From NCBI RefSeq assembly GCF_015207705.1, contig NZ_JADEWI010000017.1, positions 1-64,000 on the forward strand: 64,000 nt of DNA, written 5' to 3'. The notes beneath the pieces were generated by a model. The model was not told the DNA's origin. It saw only the letters and a list, made by a program, of their open reading frames with translations, and did no database searches. The position numbers and the translations under genes are program-made. Of this stretch, positions 53,905-61,450 are shown piece by piece; position 1 is the first letter of the stretch, and each line of letters starts with the position of its first letter. The stretch is from Nostoc sp. LEGE 06077. GTDB lineage: Bacteria > Cyanobacteriota > Cyanobacteriia > Cyanobacteriales > Nostocaceae.

Positions 53905-55005
53905 TTACAAAATAGACAACTGCTCATTAGGTGGCTTAAATCCCAAATGCTGATATGCCGCTTTTGTGGCAATGCGACCGCGCGGGGTGCGGCTTAAATA
54001 GCCAATCTGCATCAAGTAAGGTTCATATACTTCTTCAATTGTCTGGGTATCTTCACCTGTGGCGGCGGCGATGGTTTCTAAACCCACAGGGCCACCATTG
54101 AAATTCTCAATGATTACACTTAGCATTTTGCGGTCTGTCCAATCTAAGCCACAGGGGTCTACTTGGAAGAGTTGCAGTGCTTCAGCCGCTACGCTTTCAG
54201 TAATTTCTGTTATTTTTTTCACTTCCGCAAAATCACGCACTCGTTTAAGTAGCCGATTGGCAATTCTTGGTGTACCTCGTGAACGACGGGCGATTTCTGT
54301 CGCACCATCGGCTGTCACGTTGGTTTGCAGGAGTTGAGAACTGCGAACAACAATTTGGCTCAGTTCATCCACTTCATAAAAGCGTAACTTCTGCACTAAG
54401 CCAAAGCGATCGCGTAACGGTGAAGTTAACGCACCAACGCGGGTTGTTGCGCCCACTAAGGTAAATTTCGCCAGTGGCAAACTTCTAATCCGCGCACTCG
54501 TACCCTTGCCAATGGTAATATCTAAGCGATAATCCTCCATAGCTGGATAGAGAATTTCCTCAGTCATCCTGGAAAGACGATGAATTTCGTCGATAAATAT
54601 GATGTCTCCGGGCTTCAGGTTTACTAATAGCCCGACAATATCTCTTGGACGCTCTAGCGCTGGCGCACTCGTAATCTTATAGTTGACCCCCATTTCTGAT
54701 GCTAAAATCATTGCCATTGTCGTTTTCCCCAATCCTGGCGGGCCGTATAACAACAAGTGATCCAGCACTTCGCCCCGTGATTTTGCTGCTTTGATGGCAA
54801 TTTCTAACACATCCTTTAAGTCTTTCTGCCCAATGTAATCGGCAAATCGCTGTGGTCGAATACTCTCTTCTTGCTTTCCTTGTTCATCAATAACGGCTTC
54901 AGGTTGCAAAATATTTTCTTGGGAAGATGCTTTTACTGATTCCCGCTGCTCCTTGGGTGGTTTGTTAGGTTCTGGAGGCTGTTTTTTCGAGGAGATTATC
55001 GCCAT
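53905..55005 (-). CDS. ruvB: Holliday junction branch-migration ATPase RuvB
   Basis: RuvB drives branch migration of Holliday junctions with RuvA. The 366-residue protein has Walker [10 protein letters not shown] (88-96), Walker [10 protein letters not shown], sensor [20 protein letters not shown] and the C-terminal winged helix with [16 protein letters not shown] and RTPRGRIAT. About 50 extra N-terminal residues, rich in Lys, Pro, Glu and Gln (probably disordered), precede the usual start of the domain; this is common in cyanobacteria. It lies alone, convergent with nothing and divergent from hisF. Confidence 0.96.
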   Translation of the reverse strand: MAIISSKKQPPEPNKPPKEQRESVKASSQENILQPEAVIDEQGKQEESIRPQRFADYIGQKDLKDVLEIAIKAAKSRGEVLDHLLLYGPPGLGKTTMAMILASEMGVNYKITSAPALERPRDIVGLLVNLKPGDIIFIDEIHRLSRMTEEILYPAMEDYRLDITIGKGTSARIRSLPLAKFTLVGATTRVGALTSPLRDRFGLVQKLRFYEVDELSQIVVRSSQLLQTNVTADGATEIARRSRGTPRIANRLLKRVRDFAEVKKITEITESVAAEALQLFQVDPCGLDWTDRKMLSVIIENFNGGPVGLETIAAATGEDTQTIEEVYEPYLMQIGYLSRTPRGRIATKAAYQHLGFKPPNEQLSIL

Positions 55006-55162
55006 AATTCAGCTATTAACTTTGACTTGAGGACTGGTTGAGCGCCATCGACATCGCAATATTTGAGAATAAACCTCAGATGCGAAAATTTTAGTTTGGG
55101 AATACACTTACCAATTTAAAATTTAAATTCCAGACATTGAAGGAAGGAGTTGAGAATTTACT

Positions 55163-55936
55163 ATGTTATCTAAAAGGATCTTACCCTGCTTGGATGTGAA
55201 GGCGGGACGGGTTGTAAAAGGAGTTAACTTTGTCAATCTCCAAGATGCAGGTGATCCGGTTGAGTTGGCAAAGGTTTACAACGATGCTGGGGCTGATGAG
55301 TTAGTGTTTCTGGATATTACAGCTACTCATGAAGACCGAGATACAATTCTCGATGTGGTTTACCGCACGGCAGAGCAGGTCTTTATTCCGTTGACTGTGG
55401 GCGGTGGTATCCAAACCTTAGAAAATGTTAAAGCTTTGTTACGGGCTGGAGCAGACAAGGTTAGTATTAACTCTGCGGCAGTACGTGATCCAGACTTGAT
55501 AAATCGGGCGAGCGATCGCTTTGGGAATCAGTGCATAGTTGTTGCGATTGATGCCAGACGCAGATTAGATACTGAAAATCCTGGCTGGGATGTGTACGTG
55601 CGTGGAGGAAGGGAAAACACAGGTTTAGATGCTCTCAAGTGGGCTGCTGAAGTTGAACAACGAGGAGCAGGAGAACTGTTAGTTACAAGTATGGACGCTG
55701 ATGGAACTCAAGCCGGGTATGACTTAGAGTTAACCAAAGCGATCGCCCAATCAGTCCAAATCCCCGTAATTGCTTCTGGGGGTGCAGGTAATTGTGAACA
55801 TATCTACGAAGCTGTAACTGAAGGTAAAGCAGAAGCTGCATTATTAGCATCATTACTGCACTACGGGCAATTAAGCGTCTCAGAAATTAAGAATTATTTG
55901 CGCGATCGATATATCCCAGTACGTTTGTATCCTTAA
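55163..55936 (+). CDS. hisF: Imidazole glycerol phosphate synthase, cyclase subunit
   Basis: HisF, with the HisH glutaminase, makes imidazole glycerol phosphate in histidine synthesis and AICAR for purines. The 257-residue TIM barrel carries the catalytic Asp11 in [14 protein letters not shown] and a second Asp near 131 in VVAIDARR. Phosphate-binding segments are [12 protein letters not shown] and [29 protein letters not shown] is typical of HisF. ATG at 55163. The other his genes are not nearby, as is usual for cyanobacteria. Confidence 0.96.
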   Translation: MLSKRILPCLDVKAGRVVKGVNFVNLQDAGDPVELAKVYNDAGADELVFLDITATHEDRDTILDVVYRTAEQVFIPLTVGGGIQTLENVKALLRAGADKVSINSAAVRDPDLINRASDRFGNQCIVVAIDARRRLDTENPGWDVYVRGGRENTGLDALKWAAEVEQRGAGELLVTSMDADGTQAGYDLELTKAIAQSVQIPVIASGGAGNCEHIYEAVTEGKAEAALLASLLHYGQLSVSEIKNYLRDRYIPVRLYP

Positions 55937-56040
55937 GCCGAAAGACATTATTAAATCCCCCTGACTACCAGCCAAATTGAACCCAGTTATCGAAAACGAT
56001 GTTAATATTATTTTACAAGTATTAATAAATATTAAGAAAT

Positions 56041-56232
56041 ATGTTGATCCCTATTTTATTATTTGATGTAGCGCTGGTGGCTTGGTCACTGCATCTTATG
56101 GAAAAGGCCTACGAGAACAAAGAATTTTCTCTCATGTTGGCAGGGACATTGGTAGCTCTCGCTGCTGCTGCTATGTTAGTAGTTTACTTTCTCATGGGTC
56201 ACTGTATGACCTACTTGTTACAAGTTTCATAG
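56041..56232 (+). CDS. Small two-pass membrane protein
   Basis: A 63-residue protein with two hydrophobic segments (IPILLFDVALVAWSLHLM; LMLAGTLVALAAAAMLVVYF) joined by the charged loop EKAYENKEFS. No family is recognised. The ATG has no strong ribosome-binding site, but the hydrophobic pattern and reading-frame integrity favour a real gene. Position between hisF and the tRNA gives no clue to function. Confidence 0.6.
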   Translation: MLIPILLFDVALVAWSLHLMEKAYENKEFSLMLAGTLVALAAAAMLVVYFLMGHCMTYLLQVS

Positions 56233-56327
56233 ACAGTTCTGTGTAATAAACTAAGTATTTAAATTAATTACACAGAGAAAACTTGACAAGTAAGAAATTA
56301 GTACGGCATAATTTAAAATGGCTTTTT

Positions 56328-56400
56328 GGGGTTATAGCTCAGTTGGTAGAGCGCTGCAATGGCATTGCAGAGGTCAGCGGTTCGAACCCGCTTAGCTCCA
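56328..56400 (+). tRNA. tRNA-Ala (GGC)
   Basis: A 73-base cloverleaf. The acceptor 5' GGGGTTA pairs with 3' TAGCTCC including G-U pairs; the D-arm is AGCTCAGTTGGTAGAGCG; the anticodon stem CTGCA/TGCAG encloses loop ATGGCAT with anticodon GGC; the T-arm has GGTTCGAACC. The 3' CCA is not encoded beyond the discriminator A. A probable transposon end begins three bases downstream. Confidence 0.95.
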
Positions 56401-56402
56401 TT

Positions 56403-56520
56403 TGTACATTAAATATTTATTGTAAGTTTTAATGCGACAACAACCATTAGTTGTCCAAAATGGTCACTTTATGCTTGTCATTTCCAATGGTCAACTTATG
56501 CTTGTCAATTTTTGCACACA
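56403..56520. mobile_element. Candidate Tn7-like transposon end with TnsB-type sites
   Basis: Three bases after the tRNA the sequence TGTACATT resembles the TGTACA-type termini of Tn7-like elements in cyanobacteria. Four iterated motifs follow: TTAATGCGACA (56429-56439), ATTAGTTGTC (56446-56455), TTTATGCTTGTCA (56468-56480) and CTTATGCTTGTCA (56495-56507). The last two sit in 22-base direct repeats spaced by 27 bases. An array of this kind is expected of TnsB-binding sites at an element end. A tniQ remnant lies just inside, supporting the reading. The opposite end was not found. Confidence 0.55.
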
Positions 56521-56606
56521 AAGGTCAGCTAGTAAAAGGGAAATAAGAATCAAAGATAGCTATAAGTAAAGTAGATACTTTTACTTAAACAAAGTTAGCG
56601 TTCTAC

Positions 56607-57964
56607 TTACTTAAATTGGCATTGTACTTCTTGCAATGCCAAACGAACTTTTGGATATCTCAAGTTTCCTGGCATAGTCATTTGTTCTGATACACGTTTT
56701 TCCGAAGGATATATTCCTTGATTCCAGAGTTTCTGAGTAATCTGTCGAATTTCCTCACAAGACTGCTCTATGTTATGCTCAAATCTTGCTTTTCTGCCTT
56801 TGAGGTATCGAGCCGAGATTGCATGGCATAAATCTGGAAAGTACCTAAAAATCGTTCTTCTATCACATTTCAAACGCCGAGCTACCTCTTCCATTGATGG
56901 TGCAGGATACTCATCGCTTTCAAGTATTGCTTCTATATTTTGTTTTACTTTATCAGCATCAAAGCGTTTGATAGATTTTTGACGGCTGGATTTGATTTGG
57001 GGTACAGGTATTCGCAAGGTTGGAGGCGAATTTACCAAATCCTCTTCAAGCGTTAAAAAATTGAGTAGTGATACTTTAAGACAGTAACAAATGTGCAAAA
57101 GTGCTTTGATTGAAGGTAAATTCCGTCCTTTGCACCAAAGCCATACTGTATTTCTTGGTATTTGAAGCTGTCGAGCAAATGCAGCAATATTTCCATCAGC
57201 AACTTTGTTTACATAAGCACACAGCGATTTGGCCATATTTTCTTTGAATGGCTCAAATGTTAAATATGGAGATTTAGCAAGCAAGTCTCCTACAGTTATA
57301 GCAGTCCAAATCTCGAACTTTAACTCATCCTCAGTTGAACTCTTACTCTCACTTGGTTGAGCTTCAAAAGGCAAACCAAGCCACTTTAAGCATTTTGAAC
57401 AGTAGCCAGGACGCGATCGCCAAGCTAAAGCATAATTTGTCTGATGGCAATGGTGGCAATTATGGTGTAACCTCTGCTTGTGATATGAACAAACTTTTAT
57501 TATATCAAGTGACCAAGCTAAAGACTCATAAACTATGTGGTTCCTTGTAAGCTGCTCCTGATAACAATAAGGACACCAAGCACGAGTAGAAGAAACCAAA
57601 TTCATAGACGGGAAGACTTCAGACCAAGTTAGTAATGTTAGAAACTGAAGATTGTTATTAAGAGTCAACTTTTGCATGGCTATTGACCTAGTTCAATAGC
57701 CATGACACCTGTACCATTTAGTGCTCCTGTAAAAGGATATATTTTGCTTAGATTTGTACTTCCATAAGTCTTCTTTACAACTGGTGCTAATTCTCTTTCC
57801 AGCAAAACTCCTGGAAATAAGGAATGAGCTTCTGCCAAACGAGCAATATAACCAGTTAAACTTTCCACTAAAGGAGTTCCAATACTAATAGGTTCTATTT
57901 GGTACAGGCGGCTACGCTGTGGGATTGAAGGCTGCTTTAAGCTATATGATTTGTCTGTATCCAA
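56607..57964 (-). pseudogene. tniQ: tniQ/tnsD-family transposition gene, frameshifted
   Basis: Two consecutive minus-strand frames together encode one TniQ/TnsD-family protein. The first (57964 to 57680, 94 residues) has the N-terminus IEPISIGTPLVESLTGYIAR and LAEAHSLFPGVLL. The second (from 57677, 356 residues) continues with the zinc-finger region RAWCPYCYQEQ, CSYHKQRLHHNCHHC and GYCSKCLKWLG. HTH segments (ARQLQIPRNTVWLWCKGRN; VARRLKCDRRTIFRYF) follow. Removing two bases (TA at 57681-57682) would fuse them into about 451 residues. TniQ proteins direct Tn7-like transposition to attachment sites. No tnsABC genes remain. The second frame has an ATG three bases after the stop, so reinitiation is possible. 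Confidence 0.85.
57676..57703. repeat. Perfect inverted repeat at the tniQ frameshift
   Basis: ATGGCTATTGA (57676-57686) and its exact complement TCAATAGCCAT (57693-57703) enclose a 6-base loop. The stop codon and the 2-nt frameshift of tniQ lie within one arm. Confidence 0.85.
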
Positions 57965-58083
57965 CAGTTTTACTCCGAAATTTTTTGCTCCTTAAAGAAT
58001 TTTTTGTTGGGTATACTATCGCAAAAATGTTTTGGCTTTTACTTGGATAATTTCTTTATGACTAGTTAATATTTGCAAAATAA
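57965..58083. other. Short AT-rich gap in the degraded element
   Basis: This AT-rich interval, containing GAATTTTTTGTTGGGTAT, separates the tniQ remnant from a small hypothetical gene. No TnsB-type motif was seen. Confidence 0.3.
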
Positions 58084-58359
58084 CTACTTTTCCCAACCCA
58101 GTTCGCGCCGAACTGCACGTACTGCTGCGATAGCATTCTCCTGAAGAATCGTTCCAGGTTTACTTAAATGTGGTGAAATGCGGCTAGCAGTTGGTTCTAT
58201 TCCAAAGAACTCTTGCATAAATATTTTCTGGTATAATGAAGGGTTATTTTCTTTTAGGTTAGAGAAGTTAAAATAGCCACAATTTACAAAGTTTCTAATA
58301 TTAACTATTGCTGGAGAATCTTTACCTAAAAATTCAATATAGCAAACTGATTCAGCCAT
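58084..58359 (-). CDS. Small hypothetical protein
   Basis: A 91-residue frame with ordinary amino-acid composition and no recognised family. Segments VCYIEFLGKDSPAIVNIRNF and PGTILQENAIAAVRAVRREL look protein-like. It lies between the tniQ remnant and a truncated transposase, so it may be cargo of the degraded element or a leftover fragment. Its ATG lies at 58359; no strong ribosome-binding site is visible. Confidence 0.4.
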   Translation of the reverse strand: MAESVCYIEFLGKDSPAIVNIRNFVNCGYFNFSNLKENNPSLYQKIFMQEFFGIEPTASRISPHLSKPGTILQENAIAAVRAVRRELGWEK

Positions 58360-58398
58360 TATTTATTTGCTGAATTATCATGATTAATTCTGCTTTAT

Positions 58399-58767
58399 TT
58401 AAGCTTTGAAAGCTAATTCATGATTATAGATTCCAGCAATCAGATTAGACCTTAATCCACATCTGCGATGGCGATTTCGGTATTGATTAGATAAAATATT
58501 GAAGATTTTTAGCCGACGATTAACGTGTTCAACCACAATTCGTAATCGATTAAGTTGTCGATTAGATTGCTTCTGCTCCTTCGTCAACTTTTTCCCTTTC
58601 CGTTTCTTAATCGGTGTTTCGCTTAATTGATGAATTTTCTTAATTCCTTGATAGCCCTTATCCGCGATAACTTTGAGCAATTCTCCAAACCTTACACCAC
58701 TTGTTTTAAATAACCTAAAATCATGAATTCTCCCCTTTCCATGCCCTAAACAGTAATTACCCTGTTG
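58399..58767 (-). pseudogene. IS5-type (DDE) transposase, N-terminally truncated
   Basis: The minus-strand frame from about 58767 to 58399 encodes the C-terminal third of an IS5-type DDE transposase: GKGRIHDFRLFK, then LKVIADKGYQGIKKIH with the second catalytic Asp, and RLRIVVEHVNRRLKIFNIL with the catalytic Glu. The frame hits a stop at 58777-58779 and no catalytic N-terminus remains. A TTG at 58680 could start a 93-residue fragment. The element is inactive and its left end has been lost. Confidence 0.85.
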
Positions 58768-58875
58768 AGTCAGGTTTTAGTCAAAGAACCAAAAGGTGAA
58801 CCAGACTTGGAGGCTAAACAGCAACTCCATCAATTTATTCAGCAGATGTGGGAATGTCGAAAGTCTGAAGTCTGA
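58750..58875 (+). pseudogene. 3' remnant of an unidentified gene
   Basis: On the plus strand a frame open from 58750 to a TGA at 58873-58875 reads as protein-like sequence: VLVKEPKGEPDLEAKQQLHQ, then FIQQMWECRKSEV. It has no start and overlaps the truncated end of the IS5 transposase. It may be the tail of a chromosomal gene interrupted by the insertion. The identity is unknown. Confidence 0.4.
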
Positions 58876-58999
58876 AATTTTAGACTTCAAAGTTGTATGA
58901 TTTTGGGATATTTACCTCACGCAGAGGCGCGGAGGCGCAGAGAGTTTACCCTAGTTATTCAGCAACGCCGAAATTTCATACTTCATACCTCATACTTTT
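58876..58999. other. Spacer with dispersed repeats
   Basis: Contains GAAGTCT/AGACTTC facing heptamer-like units near 58869-58890 and the dispersed repeat at 58916-58944, then GAAATTTCATACTTCATACC before the aminotransferase stop. No gene. Confidence 0.4.
58916..58944 (+). repeat. Dispersed CTCACGCA-GGCGCAGAG repeat
   Basis: CTCACGCAGAGGCGCGGAGG followed by CGCAGAGAG; same family as 8332-8360 and the copy inside putA at 18125-18153. Confidence 0.75.
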
Positions 59000-60169
59000 T
59001 TAGTAGTGGATACCCGCATCCTTCATTCTTCTAATGGCTTGTTGCATTCGTTCCTCTGAAATAGTTAAAGCAATGCGGAAGAAGCCTTCACCAGATGCAC
59101 CGTAACCGCTACCTGGAGCCACCATAATGCCGCATTTGCCAAGCAGCAAATTTACAAATTCCGCAGAAGAATAGCCAGCAGGAACCGGAACCCAAACATA
59201 AAGGGTAGCTTTTGGCGGCTGAATTGGCCAACCTAAAGATTGCAAACCCTTAACAATAATGTCGCGGCGATTTTGATAAACAGACATCACAGCTTGCAGT
59301 TCGGCTTCTGAAGTATTGTAAGCTGCGATCGCCGCTTTTTGAATTGCCTTAAACACTCCCGAATCAACGTTAGTTTTAACCTGTCTTAAACCTTGAATAC
59401 CTAGCGCATTTCCCACAACAAAACCAACCCGCCAGCCTGTCATATTGTAAGACTTGGACAAACTGTGAAACTCAATGGCGATATCTTTTGCCCCTGGTAC
59501 TTGCAACACACTCGGCGGGTTGTAGCCATCATAAGCCATTTCTGAGTAAGCATTATCATGACACAGCAAGATATTGTACTGCTTACAGAAATCAACTAAT
59601 TCTGCAAAAAACTTCAGTGTTGCGACTCCCCCAGTCGGGTTATTTGGGTAGTTAATCCACAAAAGCTTGGCTTGACGGGCAATTTCTTGAGGAATCGCGC
59701 TCAAATCTGGTAAAAACTGATTTTCTGGTTTTAGTGGCATCGTGAAAGGCTCACCATCAGCAAAAATGGTAGAAGTGCGATATACCGGATAACCAGGATC
59801 GGGAATGAGTGTATAGTCTCCCGCCTCGACAAAAGCTAAAAAAGTATGATGTATTGCTTCCTTAGAACCAATAGATGCTACAACCTCTGTATCTGGATTT
59901 AACCCAGTTACCCCAAACCGACGTTCCATCCACTTAGCCGCCGCCTGTCGAAATTCTTGCATACCTTCGTAGGGCGGGTAGTTGTGAGTCGTAGCGTCAT
60001 CGATTGCCTCATGCATTACCTGAAGAATGTGTGCAGGAGTCGGTTTATCGGGATCGCCTACTGCCATATTAATGATGTCCACTCCCTCGGCGACGAGTTT
60101 TTCTCGTTTACGGTTAATTTCAGCAAAGAGGTAGGGAGGAATTTTTTCTAGGCGTTTAGCAAGGTGCAT
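59000..60169 (-). CDS. Class I/II aminotransferase, LL-diaminopimelate aminotransferase-like
   Basis: A 389-residue PLP enzyme. The start MHLAKRLEKIPPYLFAEINR is typical of the DapL2-type LL-diaminopimelate aminotransferase branch. Other landmarks are VGDPDKPTP, WINYPNNPTGG and the PLP-binding Lys near residue 238 in SLSKSYNMTGWRVGF. The conserved Arg in FFRIALTISEERM binds the substrate carboxylate. If the assignment holds, it converts tetrahydrodipicolinate to LL-diaminopimelate for lysine and peptidoglycan. A related aspartate/alanine aminotransferase is the alternative. ATG at 60169. Confidence 0.82.
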   Translation of the reverse strand: MHLAKRLEKIPPYLFAEINRKREKLVAEGVDIINMAVGDPDKPTPAHILQVMHEAIDDATTHNYPPYEGMQEFRQAAAKWMERRFGVTGLNPDTEVVASIGSKEAIHHTFLAFVEAGDYTLIPDPGYPVYRTSTIFADGEPFTMPLKPENQFLPDLSAIPQEIARQAKLLWINYPNNPTGGVATLKFFAELVDFCKQYNILLCHDNAYSEMAYDGYNPPSVLQVPGAKDIAIEFHSLSKSYNMTGWRVGFVVGNALGIQGLRQVKTNVDSGVFKAIQKAAIAAYNTSEAELQAVMSVYQNRRDIIVKGLQSLGWPIQPPKATLYVWVPVPAGYSSAEFVNLLLGKCGIMVAPGSGYGASGEGFFRIALTISEERMQQAIRRMKDAGIHY

Positions 60170-60272
60170 GGCGACTTAATATTAATGCAAACATTAATGC
60201 TGACTAGCACAGTTTACGCCACACCAGGTAACTAAACAGTAAATCTCACAGAAAAATACAGGTCATTAGCAA

Positions 60273-60293
60273 TTGACCATTGACTATTGACTA
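60273..60293. repeat. Heptanucleotide repeat (three units)
   Basis: TTGACCA, TTGACTA and TTGACTA in tandem just before the small gene at 60304. Confidence 0.7.
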
Positions 60294-60303
60294 ATAACCA
60301 AAA

Positions 60304-60507
60304 TTAATATCCCCAGCTAGGAACTAGCTTGACTCTGCCAGCATCCATTTCTGCCATTAATAATTCCAACGCTTCGTAGTCTACATCCGAAATATAACCC
60401 ATTTGAGTTAATTCGGAATTTATTTCATTTTCTATCTCTGGAGTTAATTTTTTAATATCAAGAGCTTTTTCTACTAGTTGGCGAATAGCATACTTACTCG
60501 TTCTCAT
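60304..60507 (-). CDS. Small conserved-looking protein of unknown function
   Basis: A 67-residue acidic helical protein (KYAIRQLVEKALDIKKLTPE, then EIENEINSELTQMGYI, then DYEALELLMAEMDAGRV) ending in VPSWGY. The pattern resembles small cyanobacterial proteins of unknown function that share the EALELLMAEMDAG-type stretch; I cannot name a family. ATG at 60507. It is followed by a heptamer repeat and preceded by a structured spacer. Confidence 0.65.
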   Translation of the reverse strand: MRTSKYAIRQLVEKALDIKKLTPEIENEINSELTQMGYISDVDYEALELLMAEMDAGRVKLVPSWGY

Positions 60508-60964
60508 ATTTATTAACCCATTTTAGGTAATACTAAATTATCCGGGATAGAGCTAAGTATAAATTGTGATCTAAATGCTTGAATGTAGTGATTTAGATCA
60601 CATTATTTTTGATAAATAATCTATCCTTAACTCTACATTATTCTCTGGAAATGAACGTATTTAATCTTATACTTAGCTATAGGTGAATCAGCTTAAGTAT
60701 CGACAAATTAAGAGTTCCTAGCAAAGTTACGGATGAGCAATCTATCCCGTGGCTGTCTATGTTGATTGTTTGAGAACCGATGTAAAAAAAAAGTATATAT
60801 AAATACATTTTACCCTGTATTTATGACAATCTTTAAAGATATACCCGTTAGCCATAAAGATTCAGCAAAGAGATGTAAGACGTATGGTCGATGTTTAAAA
60901 AAAGAGATTATGTTCAAATAAATCTCAGGTTCAAGATTTAATAACTCTAATTTAGGATGTCAAT
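60508..60964. other. Long divergent spacer with nested inverted repeats
   Basis: The 457-base region separates the small minus-strand gene from the third STAS gene. It contains the nested inverted repeat at 60551-60678, described separately, and AT-rich promoter DNA. No gene is seen. Confidence 0.45.
60551..60678. repeat. Nested inverted-repeat element
   Basis: Outer arms AGCTAAGTATAA (60551-60562) and its perfect complement (60667-60678) enclose an inner 12-bp pair, TGTGATCTAAAT (60565-60576) / ATTTAGATCACA (60591-60602). AATGTAG near 60582 also pairs with CTACATT. The layout is that of a tiny MITE or a structured leader; no target-site duplication is obvious. Confidence 0.6.
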
Positions 60965-61297
60965 ATGCAAGCAGTCTTGGAATGCCCAAAAACTACAGTT
61001 ATTCGTTTACAGGGCAATCTCAATGCCGTCAACGCATTGGAATTTGAACGAGATTTGACCGCAGCACTAACACAAAATGATGTCTCAATCTTGCTTGTGG
61101 ATTTGGCAGCGGTAGAATCATTAGACAGCGCAGGCTTAATGGCATTCGTGTCTGCACTGAAGCTGGCTCAAAACTTAGGGCGGAGTTTAAAGTTATGCTC
61201 TGTATCTCCAGCCATTAAAATTATCTTTGAATTAACCCAACTTGATGGGGTATTTGAGTTTGAAGATAATTCCGAATCGGTGACTGTAAATTTTTAA
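60965..61297 (+). CDS. STAS-domain anti-sigma factor antagonist
   Basis: A 110-residue STAS domain with phosphosite region ESLDSAGLMAFVSAL (likely Ser55) and FELTQLDGVFEF near the end. It differs from the other two in having DSAG instead of DSSG. It probably acts in partner switching with a kinase elsewhere. A 457-base structured spacer lies upstream. ATG at 60965; a weak AGGATG precedes it. Confidence 0.87.
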   Translation: MQAVLECPKTTVIRLQGNLNAVNALEFERDLTAALTQNDVSILLVDLAAVESLDSAGLMAFVSALKLAQNLGRSLKLCSVSPAIKIIFELTQLDGVFEFEDNSESVTVNF

Positions 61298-61450
61298 GGG
61301 CTAATTAGCCTAGCATCTAAGCTACCTTGGGAACAATCCTGTGTAAAGGATGTTGTCAGTTACCAAGATAACCATATGCTTAGACCCGATCAGTGCTAAG
61401 GTTGGAGGTGATTATCTGTAAATCATAAAAAGTAGCTAGAAGATAGCGCA

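Noticed and set aside
56403-56606. A full CRISPR-associated transposon (type V-K or I-type)
   Set aside because: No Cas12k, Cascade gene, tnsB/tnsC or repeat-spacer array is present; only a candidate end and tniQ remain, and this TniQ is much longer than the short V-K type.
57677-57964. Treating the two tniQ halves as separate intact genes
   Set aside because: The first half ends inside the conserved TniQ N-terminal region and the second continues it directly; a 2-nt deletion fuses them.
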